From positions 1,233,362 to 1,297,361 of the forward strand of contig NZ_LMQN01000015.1 in the NCBI RefSeq assembly GCF_001425355.1: 64,000 bases of DNA, written 5' to 3'. Numbering within the stretch: the first letter of the stretch is position 1; each line of letters begins with the position of its first letter. Position numbers and translations under genes: made by a program. This document shows positions 53,126 to 62,587 of this stretch, piece by piece. This DNA comes from Chryseobacterium sp. Leaf405. Lineage in GTDB: Bacteria; Bacteroidota; Bacteroidia; Flavobacteriales; Weeksellaceae. The notes under the pieces are model-generated. The model worked only from the letters and a program-made list of their open reading frames with translations, was not told the origin of the DNA and made no database searches.

Positions 53126-55624
53126 ATGATTCCAGGAAAAGGCATTACAGTAGAGAATAATAATGATTCTCAGCAGGAAAAACACGGCTCTTTCTCTATG
53201 TTTAATATTGAACATTTTTTAAGACGCGTGATAAGAAATTGGTATTGGTTTGTTTTTATGTTGTTTATTGGCTATGTCATCTCATGGGTATATGGTAAAT
53301 ATTACGCACAAAACATTTATGCTTCCAATCTTTCTCTAAGTATATCAAATAATACATCCAGTTATTTCACACCCAATCAATCCATCAATTTCATCTGGGG
53401 ACAAAATGGAAATCAGGATGGAGTTTATTTAAAGAAAATGTTGCTTTCAAGATCTCATAATGAGTTTTTGGTGAAAGAGCTTGATCTTTTTGTTAATTAT
53501 TCTACACAGGGAGCTATAAAATCTACTTATCTTGATAAAGATGATTCTCCCGTATTTTTGGAGATCGACAAAAAACATCTTCAGCAAATTAATTATCCTA
53601 TTACTTTGGTTCCGAAGAGCGGAAATTCTTACGAAGTAGCTTTGCCTGAAGAAGGAGAAAATCCTAATCTGTATAGTTATGAATCAGAAGGATTTCATAT
53701 TATTAAGCCATTTAAAAAACCTGAAAATAAAATTGTAAAAATTGGTGAATGGTATACAACTCCTAATTTAAGGTTTAGATTGGTTAAAAACCCATTAGAA
53801 ACTAAAATTAAATTAAATAATATTATTGTTAATCTCCTTTCTGTAAACCAATCTGTGAATGATATTGTGTCTACGGTAGGAATCGAATTTGATAAAGAGA
53901 TTAATACGATTATGATTATTACCAAAAAAGGGTACAATCTTAATAGTACAGTTAATTTCCTGAACAGATCGGTAAGCGAGTTACAGAAAAAAAGACTTGC
54001 GGATAAAATAGTGGTTGACAAAAATACTGATGTTTACCTGCAGAATAATTTGGGTGCCATCAGAAAAAAACTAGATTCTAGCGCTGATGTTTTGAATTAT
54101 ATGAAAACTTCAGAGAAACTCTATGATATCAAAGACCGGGATGAAAAGTCTCTTACAGAGATCAAAGAACTCGAGGCAAAAAAGGCAGATCTTGAAAGTA
54201 AAGTTGCATCTTTAAACCAAATTAATAAGAGTCTCAGTACACAGAATTTCGAGCAAATGATCAGTACATCTGCGGCTGGTTTTCAGGATGGGCTTTTCAC
54301 GGCTTCTGTTTCAGAATTGAAGGCATTATATCTTAAAAGAAGAGAAATGGCTTTAATTTATAAGCCCAATTCTGAGCCCATGAAAGAAATCAACAGATTG
54401 ATTGATGAAGCTAAGGTAAGTTCGAATGGTGCACTAAGAAATTATTATAAAGGATATTATGATGAAATAAATAAGATTAATCAAAAGGTAGCAGATGCCA
54501 ATGCAGGCTTAGCCTCTTATCCCGAAAAGCAAAGAAAATATCTTGATGCAGAACGTGGTTATAATATGATTGAAGCTACTTACAACAGCTTATTAGGCAG
54601 ACAGAACGAAACTCAGATGAGAATGGCTGCCAACCAATCTGATATCAGTGTGATTGACCCTGCGAAAAATGTTGGGCAACCGCCGATTGCTCCTAATATT
54701 CAAGCTAATAAAGCAGCGATTATCGGAGGATTGTTACTCTTACCATTGCTGTTTATTTTAGCGGGAGAATTTCTCGATAATAAAATCAGGAATATTAAAG
54801 AGTTGATTCAGGCTACCAAAATTCCTCTATTGGGAGTTATCGGAAACAACAACAACGAGAATATGCTTACGGTTCTGGAACATCCCAAATCTTCTGTTTC
54901 GGAAGCATTCAGGGGAATTAGAGCCAATGTGAGGTTTTTATCCGGTGAGAATGAGGGCAGTAAAGTAATTTTGGTAACGTCTTCTATTGGTGGTGAAGGA
55001 AAAACATATGTTTCTATCAATTTGGCTTCAGTGCTTGGTTTGAGTGATAAAAAGACAGTTTTGTTGGGGATGGATCTTAGAAAACCTAAAATTTTCGGTG
55101 ATTTTAAAATTGATAACAAATTCGGTATTTCAAATTATCTTACAGGAGAAGTTGAGATTGATCAGATTATTAATAAAACAAATATTCCCAATCTTGATGT
55201 TGCCACTTCGGGACCAATTCCGCCAAACCCTTCTGAGCTTTTAATGAGTGAAAGGAATATTAAATTTATCGAAGAGCTTAAAAAGATATATGATTTCATT
55301 ATTATTGATTCTCCGCCGGTTGGTTTGGTAGCAGATTCTTATGAATTAATGAAACATTCTGATGCCAATATCTATGTTGTCCGCCATGAATATACAGAAA
55401 AGTATATGCTCAAGATGATTACAGAAAAATATCATAACGGGGAAATCGATCATATAGGTCTTGTATATAATGACTATAATACAAAACAAGGCTACGGATA
55501 CGGGTATGGCTATGGATACGGTTATGGGTACGGTTATGGATATTTTGATGAAGATAAAAATTATAAGGAGCCTATGTTAATAAGAATTAGAAATAAAATA
55601 CGGTCGATATTCAATAAAAAATAA
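53126..55624 (+). CDS. Wzc-like tyrosine autokinase and chain-length regulator
   Basis: 832 residues. A Wzz domain with two membrane segments (about 35-55 and 531-549) flanks a periplasmic coiled-coil region. The cytoplasmic BY-kinase has Walker A in GGEGKT (about 622-627), Walker A' in LLGMDLRKPK and Walker B in FIIIDSPPVG (about 721-730). The C-terminus carries a run of nine Gly-Tyr pairs (55490-55543) followed by FDEDKNY, the tyrosine cluster that is autophosphorylated in this family. It controls polymer export through Wza; the start is 4 bp after the wza-like gene. Confidence 0.92.
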   Translation: MIPGKGITVENNNDSQQEKHGSFSMFNIEHFLRRVIRNWYWFVFMLFIGYVISWVYGKYYAQNIYASNLSLSISNNTSSYFTPNQSINFIWGQNGNQDGVYLKKMLLSRSHNEFLVKELDLFVNYSTQGAIKSTYLDKDDSPVFLEIDKKHLQQINYPITLVPKSGNSYEVALPEEGENPNLYSYESEGFHIIKPFKKPENKIVKIGEWYTTPNLRFRLVKNPLETKIKLNNIIVNLLSVNQSVNDIVSTVGIEFDKEINTIMIITKKGYNLNSTVNFLNRSVSELQKKRLADKIVVDKNTDVYLQNNLGAIRKKLDSSADVLNYMKTSEKLYDIKDRDEKSLTEIKELEAKKADLESKVASLNQINKSLSTQNFEQMISTSAAGFQDGLFTASVSELKALYLKRREMALIYKPNSEPMKEINRLIDEAKVSSNGALRNYYKGYYDEINKINQKVADANAGLASYPEKQRKYLDAERGYNMIEATYNSLLGRQNETQMRMAANQSDISVIDPAKNVGQPPIAPNIQANKAAIIGGLLLLPLLFILAGEFLDNKIRNIKELIQATKIPLLGVIGNNNNENMLTVLEHPKSSVSEAFRGIRANVRFLSGENEGSKVILVTSSIGGEGKTYVSINLASVLGLSDKKTVLLGMDLRKPKIFGDFKIDNKFGISNYLTGEVEIDQIINKTNIPNLDVATSGPIPPNPSELLMSERNIKFIEELKKIYDFIIIDSPPVGLVADSYELMKHSDANIYVVRHEYTEKYMLKMITEKYHNGEIDHIGLVYNDYNTKQGYGYGYGYGYGYGYGYGYFDEDKNYKEPMLIRIRNKIRSIFNKK
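55490..55543 (+). repeat. Hexanucleotide coding repeat: nine Gly-Tyr codon pairs
   Basis: Eighteen codons alternate GGN and TAY. The third bases vary (GGC, GGA, GGG, GGT; TAC, TAT), so the array is kept at protein level but not as a perfect DNA repeat. Confidence 0.9.
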
Positions 55625-55631
55625 TACATTT

Positions 55632-55654
55632 AGGCCCTCATTTAATGGGGGCTT
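55632..55654 (+). terminator. Weak terminator after the wzc-like gene
   Basis: A 9-bp stem with two G-U pairs (AGGCCCTCA with TGGGGGCTT) and loop TTTAA. No clear T run follows. Confidence 0.4.
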
Positions 55655-55787
55655 ATCGTATTCAAAAAAATTAGAATCTATTAAAAAAAGAATATTTTCG
55701 CTAGTTTATCGTTTACTTTATAACAAATTATGTTTTTTTGTTTATTTTTAACTAAACATTAAGATTATCATTAATATAAAAAAGTTT

Positions 55788-55795
55788 TATATTTG
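55788..55795 (+). promoter_or_regulatory. Promoter of the DUF6089-uppS-bamA group
   Basis: A perfect TATATTTG -7 box, about 43 bp before the ATG at 55838. An in-frame TTG at 55793 lies within this box, so it cannot be the start. Confidence 0.5.
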
Positions 55796-55837
55796 CAAAA
55801 ATTAATTTTTAAAATAACCATAAATCCATATTCTTTT

Positions 55838-56731
55838 ATGAATAGAAAATTATTGTTTAGCTTCCTTGCCGCATTAGGAACTGTGGTAAGTGTTAAAGCT
55901 CAAAGAAACGAACTGGGAGTTCGTCTAGGTATGAGTAACCTAGTTGGGGATATAGGAAGAACGAATTATATTTTACAAAAGCCATTGGATTTAAGTAAAG
56001 CGTCGGATTGGGGAGTTCCGTTTTATGGAGGTATTTTATATAGATTCAATTTTAATCCCCATCAGACCGTAAGATTAGATCTTGGATATAACCAGATCCA
56101 GTTTAGTGATAAGGTTGCAAAAGAAGAATACCGTAAAAATAGAAACTCATACGGGAAAAATAATGTATATGAAGCGAGTTTAATCTTCGAATACAACTTC
56201 TTCCCGGTGAACAATGAACAGAAGGGCATGGTAAGTCCGTATATTTTTGGTGGAGTAGGAGCCTTAATGTTTGATGCTCCTAAAGCTGATATGATAAATG
56301 ATTTCCGAAGAGATGCAGACGGTGTTGCTCAGGCACCAATTAACGAATTGGATTTTACAACTACCCCTGTATATACTACCGGTAAGAAAACGACTATGCA
56401 TCTCCCTTTTGGAGTCGGTCTGAAATATAAATTTAATTATAACTGGGCTATTTATGCAGAAGCCACATTCAGATATACGCTGACAGATCAGTTAGATTAC
56501 AGCAAAATCTTGGATAAAGATGTAACGGCATCATATAATAGCGATATTTTAAGTCCTGTTACAGGTGGTTCTTTATTGCAGACAGATGCTTATTATGTAG
56601 TATCAAAAGAAAGAGAAGCTGCAATTGTTGGAGCGAGAAATGTAGGAGATACAAAGTCTAAAGATTGGATGAATACCGTAAGTTTAGGACTTACTTATTC
56701 ATTCGGAAGACCTCCTTGTTATTGTGATTAA
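55838..56731 (+). CDS. DUF6089-like outer-membrane beta-barrel protein
   Basis: 297 residues from ATG 55838. A signal peptide (1-22, ending VSVKAQ) precedes a beta-rich domain with alternating hydrophobic strands (ELGVRLGMSNLVGDIGR, YRFNFNPHQTVRLDLGYNQI, SLIFEYNFFPV) and an aromatic C-terminal strand (SLGLTYSFGRPPCYCD). Family members precede uppS and bamA in flavobacteria and may help envelope assembly. The stop is one base before the uppS start. Confidence 0.8.
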   Translation: MNRKLLFSFLAALGTVVSVKAQRNELGVRLGMSNLVGDIGRTNYILQKPLDLSKASDWGVPFYGGILYRFNFNPHQTVRLDLGYNQIQFSDKVAKEEYRKNRNSYGKNNVYEASLIFEYNFFPVNNEQKGMVSPYIFGGVGALMFDAPKADMINDFRRDADGVAQAPINELDFTTTPVYTTGKKTTMHLPFGVGLKYKFNYNWAIYAEATFRYTLTDQLDYSKILDKDVTASYNSDILSPVTGGSLLQTDAYYVVSKEREAAIVGARNVGDTKSKDWMNTVSLGLTYSFGRPPCYCD

Positions 56732-56732
56732 G

Positions 56733-57482
56733 ATGTCATTGATAAAAGATAAAATAGATCCGGATAATTTACCAAAGCATGTTGCAATCATCATGGATGG
56801 TAATGGTAGGTGGGCAAAATCTCGTGGCGAAGAAAGAACCTTCGGTCACAGAAATGCCATTGATGCAGTAAGAAATGCCATTAATGCGTGTAATGAGATA
56901 CATATTCCTTACTTAACGCTTTATACCTTTTCTTCGGAAAATTGGAACAGACCATCGGAAGAAGTAAATACATTAATGAATTTACTTGTAGAAACTCTGT
57001 TGCTGGAAGCGGAAGAAATTTTCAGTAAAGGATTAAGAATGCACGTTATTGGTAATCTGGAAAAACTGCCGTCACTCGTAAGAGATCAGCTTCTAAGGGT
57101 GGTGGAGTTAACAAAAGAAAACACAAAGGGTAATCTGGTATTGGCAATCAGTTATGGTTCTCAAAACGAAATATTGAGTGCTGTAAAAAGCATCAGCGAA
57201 GATGTAAAAGAAGGTAAAGTAGATGCTGAGAATATTGATGAAAAATTATTCGAAAGTTATTTATATACTAAAGATTTCCCGCCGGTAGATCTATTGATAA
57301 GGACCAGCGGTGAAACAAGAATCAGTAATTTCCTCCTTTGGCAGATCGCCTACGCAGAACTGCAGTTTTTGAATGTTCTATGGCCGGATTTTTCAAAAGA
57401 TATTTTCTTTCAGTGTATTGTGGATTATCAAAATAAAGAAAGAAGATTTGGCTTAACCGGAGAGCAGATAAAAATCCAGTAA
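56733..57482 (+). CDS. uppS: Undecaprenyl diphosphate synthase
   Basis: 249 residues from ATG 56733. The cis-prenyltransferase signature HVAIIMDGNGRWAKSRG holds the catalytic Asp22, and TFGHRNA, LYTFSSENWNRP and DLLIRTSGETRISNFLLWQ are all conserved. It adds eight isoprenyl units to farnesyl diphosphate to make the undecaprenyl carrier used by peptidoglycan and by the polysaccharide genes just upstream. A GTG nine bases earlier is in frame but would overlap the previous stop. Confidence 0.95.
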   Translation: MSLIKDKIDPDNLPKHVAIIMDGNGRWAKSRGEERTFGHRNAIDAVRNAINACNEIHIPYLTLYTFSSENWNRPSEEVNTLMNLLVETLLLEAEEIFSKGLRMHVIGNLEKLPSLVRDQLLRVVELTKENTKGNLVLAISYGSQNEILSAVKSISEDVKEGKVDAENIDEKLFESYLYTKDFPPVDLLIRTSGETRISNFLLWQIAYAELQFLNVLWPDFSKDIFFQCIVDYQNKERRFGLTGEQIKIQ

Positions 57483-57510
57483 AAATTAAGAAAAGAAAGA
57501 CTACGATAAA

Positions 57511-60045
57511 ATGAAGTTTAGACTATTACCCATCATCATGTTTGTTGCTTCTGCACATTTCTATGGACAGGTAACACCGCAGGACAGCACAAAGGTGAAC
57601 AGCGCTGTACAAGCAGGCAACCAGGAAGGAACCTATACCTTGAAAGACATCGTTGTAGATGGGGTTAAAAAATATACACCGGCTCAGATTCTGAGATTTA
57701 CAGGTTTATCCAAAGGGGAATCGGTAGATATTCCGGGACAAAAAATTAGTAATGCCGTAAAAAAGCTTTGGGATACACAATCTTTTTCTGAGGTTGAAGT
57801 ATACGTTCAAAGTATTGAAGGCGAAACTATTGTGTTGAAATTTTATCTGCAGGATCTGAAAGATCTTGGGGAAGTAAAATTTAAAGGCAAAGGAATCGGG
57901 AAATCGAAGAACGAAAAATTAATAAAAGACAATAATCTTAAGCCCGGAACAAAAATTACACAAAATTTAGTTTCAAGTCTTAAGAATAAAGTGCCTAAAG
58001 ATTATATCAAAAAAGGATTTGCTGATGCCAAAATCACAATTGAGGATAAAGTAAATGCAGGTGATCCTAATTTAGTTGATTGGACAATCAACGTAGATAA
58101 AGGTAAAAGAATCAAAATCGATCATATTGAGTTTGAAGGAAATCAAACCGTTACGGATCGTAAGTTGAGAAAAAGTGCCTTTAAAGAAACTAAACAGAAG
58201 AGATTTGGTATTGGTGGTATTTTAAAATCCTCAAAATTCATTGAAGAAAAATATCAGGAAGATAAGCAGAGTCTTATCAGCTACTATAACTCTTTGGGAT
58301 ATAGAGATGCTACGATTGTTTCAGACTCAGTTTGGAGAAACAAGAGAAACAATTACGAAATTAATGTAAAACTTAATGAAGGTAAGCAGTACTATATCGG
58401 TGATATTACATTCACCGGAAATACAGTATACCCAACAGATTATTTACAGAGACTTTTAGGATACAAGAAAGGAGATATTTACGATGCGGTAGGTTTCAAC
58501 AAAAAAGTTGGTGAAGACGGTGGTAAAGAAGATGATTCTGATATCAAGTCTATGTACATGAACAATGGTTACCTTTTCTCAAACGTAACGCCTGTTGAAA
58601 AATCGGTAAACGGAGATAAGATCAATCTTGAAATCCGTATCAATGAAGGTGAAAAAGCAACTTGGAATAAAGTAACTTGGGAGGGGAATACAACAACTCA
58701 TGACCACGTTATTCTTCGTGCTTTAAGAACAAAACCGGGAAATCTTTTTGCTAAAAGTGATATTAAAAGAACATATTTCGATTTAGCAGGTATGACATTC
58801 TTCGATCCTCAGCAGGTTGGGCAGGACATTCAGCCAAATCAGCAGGATAACACGGTAGATATTCACTGGAAATTAGTAGAGAAAGGTTCTTCTCAGGTTC
58901 AGTTACAGGCTGGTTACGGTGGTAACAGTTTCATCGGAACATTGGGATTAACGTTTAATAACTTCTCATTAAAGAATTTCCTTAAATTTAAAGATTTCAG
59001 GCCGGTTCCTCAGGGTGATGGACAAACATTATCTCTTCAGGCACAGGCTGGACAGTACTTCCAGAACTACGGGGTTTCATTTACAGAACCTTGGTTATTC
59101 GGAACAAGACCTACAGCACTTTCTGTAAGTTTAAATAACTCAAGAGTAAAATATTCAGATGGTTCCGGAAATGCTCAGAAGTTAAATATTTTCTCCGCAT
59201 CAGTTGGTTTAAACAGATTATTGAAATGGCCGGATGATTATTTCTCATTATACACTGGTCTTCAGTATCAGAAGTATGACTTTAAGAACTATCCGTTTCA
59301 GTTTGGTGATGTTACTGAAAATTATGGATCAGCAAATAACTTAAGTATCAACTTAGGATTAAGTCGTAACTCAGCGGGTATTGATCCAATTTTCCCGACA
59401 ACGGGTTCAAACTTAGATCTATCTTTAAAGTTCACATTGCCGTACTCTGCGTTTAGCAATAAAGATTACTCTACAATGAGTGCGACGGAAAAATATAAGT
59501 GGATGGAATTCTATAAAGTGAAGTTCAAAGCTGATGTTTACAATGAAATCATTGGAAAATTAGTACTGAGATCTTCTGCTGAAATGGGCTTCATGGATGG
59601 TTACAACAAAAATCTTGGTGCACCGCCATTTGAAAGATTCTATGTTGGGGGTACAGGTTTATTCGGAGGTAGATATGACGGTAGAGAGCTTATTCCTTTA
59701 AGAGGATATGAAAATGCTTCTACATACGGTGGAACTTCTGAAGATATTACACCTCAAGGTGGAGGTACTATTTATAACAGATTTACGTTAGAATTAAGAT
59801 ACCCGATTTCATTGAACCAAACTGCAAAAATTTATGCATTAACGTTTGCGGAAGGAGGTAACGTGTGGAATTCTTGGGGAAATTATAATCCATTCCAGTT
59901 GAAAAGATCAATTGGTGTCGGTGTAAGAGTTTACATGGGAGCATTCGGGTTGATCGGGTTTGACTTTGCTTATGGATTTGATAAGACTATTACGGGTCAG
60001 GTTTCCGGAAACAAGACACACTTCTTGATGAACCAATCATTATAA
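57511..60045 (+). CDS. bamA: Outer-membrane assembly factor BamA
   Basis: 844 residues. A signal peptide (1-20, ending HFYGQ) is followed by POTRA domains (about 40-440, with motifs such as IKIDHIEFEGNQTVTDRKLR and YYIGDITFTGNTVYPTDYL) and a 16-strand beta-barrel (about 460-844). The barrel has the lid-lock motif in GGTGLFGGRYDGRELIPLRGYE. It inserts proteins into the outer membrane. It is followed by two Skp/OmpH chaperone genes, a layout typical of the phylum. Confidence 0.94.
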   Translation: MKFRLLPIIMFVASAHFYGQVTPQDSTKVNSAVQAGNQEGTYTLKDIVVDGVKKYTPAQILRFTGLSKGESVDIPGQKISNAVKKLWDTQSFSEVEVYVQSIEGETIVLKFYLQDLKDLGEVKFKGKGIGKSKNEKLIKDNNLKPGTKITQNLVSSLKNKVPKDYIKKGFADAKITIEDKVNAGDPNLVDWTINVDKGKRIKIDHIEFEGNQTVTDRKLRKSAFKETKQKRFGIGGILKSSKFIEEKYQEDKQSLISYYNSLGYRDATIVSDSVWRNKRNNYEINVKLNEGKQYYIGDITFTGNTVYPTDYLQRLLGYKKGDIYDAVGFNKKVGEDGGKEDDSDIKSMYMNNGYLFSNVTPVEKSVNGDKINLEIRINEGEKATWNKVTWEGNTTTHDHVILRALRTKPGNLFAKSDIKRTYFDLAGMTFFDPQQVGQDIQPNQQDNTVDIHWKLVEKGSSQVQLQAGYGGNSFIGTLGLTFNNFSLKNFLKFKDFRPVPQGDGQTLSLQAQAGQYFQNYGVSFTEPWLFGTRPTALSVSLNNSRVKYSDGSGNAQKLNIFSASVGLNRLLKWPDDYFSLYTGLQYQKYDFKNYPFQFGDVTENYGSANNLSINLGLSRNSAGIDPIFPTTGSNLDLSLKFTLPYSAFSNKDYSTMSATEKYKWMEFYKVKFKADVYNEIIGKLVLRSSAEMGFMDGYNKNLGAPPFERFYVGGTGLFGGRYDGRELIPLRGYENASTYGGTSEDITPQGGGTIYNRFTLELRYPISLNQTAKIYALTFAEGGNVWNSWGNYNPFQLKRSIGVGVRVYMGAFGLIGFDFAYGFDKTITGQVSGNKTHFLMNQSL

Positions 60046-60053
60046 TTCATATT

Positions 60054-60599
60054 ATGAAAAACGTTAGACTTTTCTTCTCATTCTTATTATTCTTGCTTTT
60101 CGGTCTTAGCAATGCACAGAAAGTGGGCGTTGTAGACACTCAGTATATTTTGGAAAAAATGCCTCAATATAAAGAAGCTGAAGCAAGACTAAACTCACAG
60201 ATTGATACTTGGCAGTCGGAACTTCAGAATTTACAATCTGAGTATGAGCGCAAAAGATCGGCTTTCGAAAGTGAAAAAGTACTTTTAATTGGTGATCAGT
60301 TAAAACTGAGAGAAAAAGAAGTAATGGATTTGGAGAAAAATGTCAAAACCACTACAAGTTTACGTTTCGGAGCGACTGGTGAGATTAAAAAGCTGAGAAC
60401 CAATTTGGTTCAGCCTTTTCAGGATCAGATCTGGGGTGCTATTAAGACGATGGCAGAGAAAAACGGGATAGGTATAGTTCTTGATAATACAAGTAACAAT
60501 GTCCTGTTTCTTCAGAAAAGATTCGATTACTCAGACAAAGTATTAGATATCTTATTAAAAGATACCGATAAAAAAGAAAAAACTAAAACCAAAAAATAA
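60054..60599 (+). CDS. OmpH/Skp family periplasmic chaperone
   Basis: 181 residues. A signal peptide (1-21, ending LSNAQ) is followed by VGVVDTQYILEKMPQYKEAEARL and a long charged coiled-coil (about 45-115), then IWGAIKTMAEKNGIGIVLDNTSNN. This is the Skp fold, a trimer with tentacle-like arms that carries unfolded outer-membrane proteins to BamA. It begins 8 bp after bamA. The C-terminus has a Lys-rich tail. Confidence 0.9.
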   Translation: MKNVRLFFSFLLFLLFGLSNAQKVGVVDTQYILEKMPQYKEAEARLNSQIDTWQSELQNLQSEYERKRSAFESEKVLLIGDQLKLREKEVMDLEKNVKTTTSLRFGATGEIKKLRTNLVQPFQDQIWGAIKTMAEKNGIGIVLDNTSNNVLFLQKRFDYSDKVLDILLKDTDKKEKTKTKK

Positions 60600-60660
60600 A
60601 AGTTTAACTTTTATTACTTTTAAAGATCTAAAAACAAATTAAATTATTTATTTACCAATT

Positions 60661-61164
60661 ATGAAAAAATTAAGTGTAGTATTTGCAGCGGTAATGATGG
60701 TTGTATCGGTAGGTATGGCAAAAGCTCAAAAAATTGCTACTTTAGACGTTATAGGTGTTCTTAATGTAATGCCTGAAAAGAAAAAAGCGGATACTGATCT
60801 TAAAGCTTACTTAGATGTTAAGCAGGCTGAAATCAAGAAAAAAGCAGATGCAGGACAAGCTAAATTAAAGCAGTATTCTGAAGAAGCTCCTAAAAAAACT
60901 GCTGAAGAAAACAAAGCAAGAGAAGCTGAATTAGCAAAGATGCAGGAAGAAATTCAGCAGATGAATGACAAAGCTCAAAAAGATTTCGTAGCAAAACAAG
61001 ATACTGCGTATGAGCCGATTGAGAAAAAATTGAACGAAGCTGTAAACAAGGTAGCGAAAGCAAACGGTTACGATTATGTAATGGATGCAAATTCTTCTGC
61101 TTTTGTATTCAAAGGTGGTCCGGATGCGACCGCAGCAGTTAAAAAAGAATTGGGAATCCAATAA
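60661..61164 (+). CDS. OmpH/Skp family periplasmic chaperone, second copy
   Basis: 167 residues. A signal peptide (1-22, ending MAKAQ) is followed by IATLDVIGVLNVMPEKKKAD and an Ala/Lys/Glu-rich coiled-coil arm (about 45-115), then EKKLNEAVNKVAKANGYDYVMDAN. It is the second Skp-type gene in tandem; the copies differ in arm sequence, and the second has an alanine-rich arm. Tandem Skp genes after bamA are common in Bacteroidetes and probably share clients. Confidence 0.9.
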   Translation: MKKLSVVFAAVMMVVSVGMAKAQKIATLDVIGVLNVMPEKKKADTDLKAYLDVKQAEIKKKADAGQAKLKQYSEEAPKKTAEENKAREAELAKMQEEIQQMNDKAQKDFVAKQDTAYEPIEKKLNEAVNKVAKANGYDYVMDANSSAFVFKGGPDATAAVKKELGIQ

Positions 61165-61193
61165 TTTTAGAAATTAACAAACATTTATAAACG

Positions 61194-61222
61194 AACCATC
61201 TCTTTTAGAGGTGGTTTTTTTT
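61194..61222 (+). terminator. Terminator after the second Skp gene
   Basis: A 9-bp stem (AACCATCTC with GAGGTGGTT, one G-U) with a 5-nt loop is followed by eight T. Confidence 0.85.
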
Positions 61223-61229
61223 ATTTTTG
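61222..61229 (+). promoter_or_regulatory. Candidate promoter of the thioesterase gene
   Basis: TATTTTTG overlaps the T run of the terminator and ends 4 bp before the ATG, so the transcript would be leaderless or nearly so. Confidence 0.35.
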
Positions 61230-61233
61230 CCAA

Positions 61234-61719
61234 ATGGAAAAAGAAGTTTCAACCACGGTAAAGGTTAGATTTAGCGATTGCGATCCGATCGGGCATCTGA
61301 ACAATGTAAAATATCTTGAATATATGTTCAATGCAAGAGAAGATCATGTAGAAACATTTTACGGGTTTACATACGAAGAATATACTAAGCGCACTGGCTG
61401 TACATGGATTGCGATTCAGAATGAAATTGCCTATTTAAAGGAAGTAATATACAATACATCGGTTGTTATCAGTAGCAAAACTATCGAAATTCAGGACAGA
61501 GTTTCAAAAGTGGAGATTTTAATGAAAAGTTTGGATGAAAAAACGATCCATGCTGTATTATGGGTTACGGTTATCTATTTTAATGTTAAAACCAGAAAAT
61601 CAGAAGTTCATCCTGAAGAAACTAAAGAAACATTCCGCAAGTTCCACGTAGAATTGGAGCAGAAAGATTTCCAGTCAAGAGTTAAATTTTTAAGATCGCA
61701 AAACGCAAAAAATTCATAA
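61234..61719 (+). CDS. Acyl-CoA thioesterase (4HBT hotdog)
   Basis: 161 residues. VKVRFSDCDPIGHLNNVKYLEYM holds the catalytic Asp of the 4HBT family. It probably hydrolyses acyl-CoA thioesters. It differs from the thioesterase of the pigment operon (22475) in the D-P-I-G-H-L-N-N motif. Its start is next to the preceding terminator and its stop overlaps the rfbD start by one base (TAATG), so it is cotranscribed with rfbD. Confidence 0.88.
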   Translation: MEKEVSTTVKVRFSDCDPIGHLNNVKYLEYMFNAREDHVETFYGFTYEEYTKRTGCTWIAIQNEIAYLKEVIYNTSVVISSKTIEIQDRVSKVEILMKSLDEKTIHAVLWVTVIYFNVKTRKSEVHPEETKETFRKFHVELEQKDFQSRVKFLRSQNAKNS

Positions 61720-62582
61720 TGAAAAAAATAGTAGTAATAGGAGCCAACGGACAATTAGGAAATTGCATAAGAAAAATTGCTCCCGATTTTGAGAATACCT
61801 ACGAATTCATTTTTACGGATTCTCAGACATTGAATATTACCGATGAAAGTCAGGTTAACAGTTTTTTCTATGATAATAAACCTGATTTCTGCATCAATGC
61901 ATCCGCTTATACTGCCGTTGATTTGGCGGAGACAGAAAAAGAAAAAGCATTTGCTGTAAATGCAGACGGAGTCGCTCATCTTGCTCAGGCCTGTTTAGAT
62001 AATAAAACAGTTTTAATTCATGTTTCTACAGATTACGTTTTCGATGGTGAAACCAATCTTTGTTACTCTGAAGATGATTTTACAAGTCCCATCGGAGTTT
62101 ATGGTGAATCAAAATTAAAGGGAGAAGAATTAGCTTTAGATATAAATCTTCAGACAATTATTTTAAGAACTTCTTGGCTGTATTCCGAATTCAATAAAAA
62201 CTTTGTGAAAACAATGCTGAACCTTTTCTCTCAGAGAGACGAATTGGGAATTGTTGCAGATCAGTTCGGGCAACCAACCAATGCAAATGATTTGGCAGAA
62301 GCAATCATGGCTATCATTGAATCTCCTAAAAAGACTTTCGGCATTTTCCATTTTTCAAACTATCCCGAAACAACATGGTTTCAATTTGCGAAAAAAATAG
62401 CTGAGTTTTCAAAATCTTCAGTTAAATTAAATCAATTGACAACTGAACAATATCCAACTCCGGCAAAAAGACCGAAAAGAAGTACCATGTGTCTGGATAA
62501 AATTGAAGAGATTTATAAAATCGAACCTAAGCATTGGGAAAACAGCTTAGAAGAATGTATTGAAATTCTTTCAAAACAATAA
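61719..62582 (+). CDS. rfbD: dTDP-4-dehydrorhamnose reductase
   Basis: 287 residues, extended SDR. The NAD(P)-binding GANGQLG is at 8-14, STDYVFDG at 103-110 and the catalytic Tyr128 and Lys132 in YGESKLKGE. It makes dTDP-L-rhamnose from the 4-keto precursor, supplying a sugar for surface glycans. No rfbA, rfbB or rfbC lies in the window, so the pathway is split. Confidence 0.92.
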   Translation: MKKIVVIGANGQLGNCIRKIAPDFENTYEFIFTDSQTLNITDESQVNSFFYDNKPDFCINASAYTAVDLAETEKEKAFAVNADGVAHLAQACLDNKTVLIHVSTDYVFDGETNLCYSEDDFTSPIGVYGESKLKGEELALDINLQTIILRTSWLYSEFNKNFVKTMLNLFSQRDELGIVADQFGQPTNANDLAEAIMAIIESPKKTFGIFHFSNYPETTWFQFAKKIAEFSKSSVKLNQLTTEQYPTPAKRPKRSTMCLDKIEEIYKIEPKHWENSLEECIEILSKQ

Positions 62583-62587
62583 ATAGA

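Noticed and set aside
55490..55543. Short tandem repeat as a CRISPR or satellite.
   Set aside because: Repeat units are codon pairs in frame of the kinase gene without spacers; it is a coding repeat.
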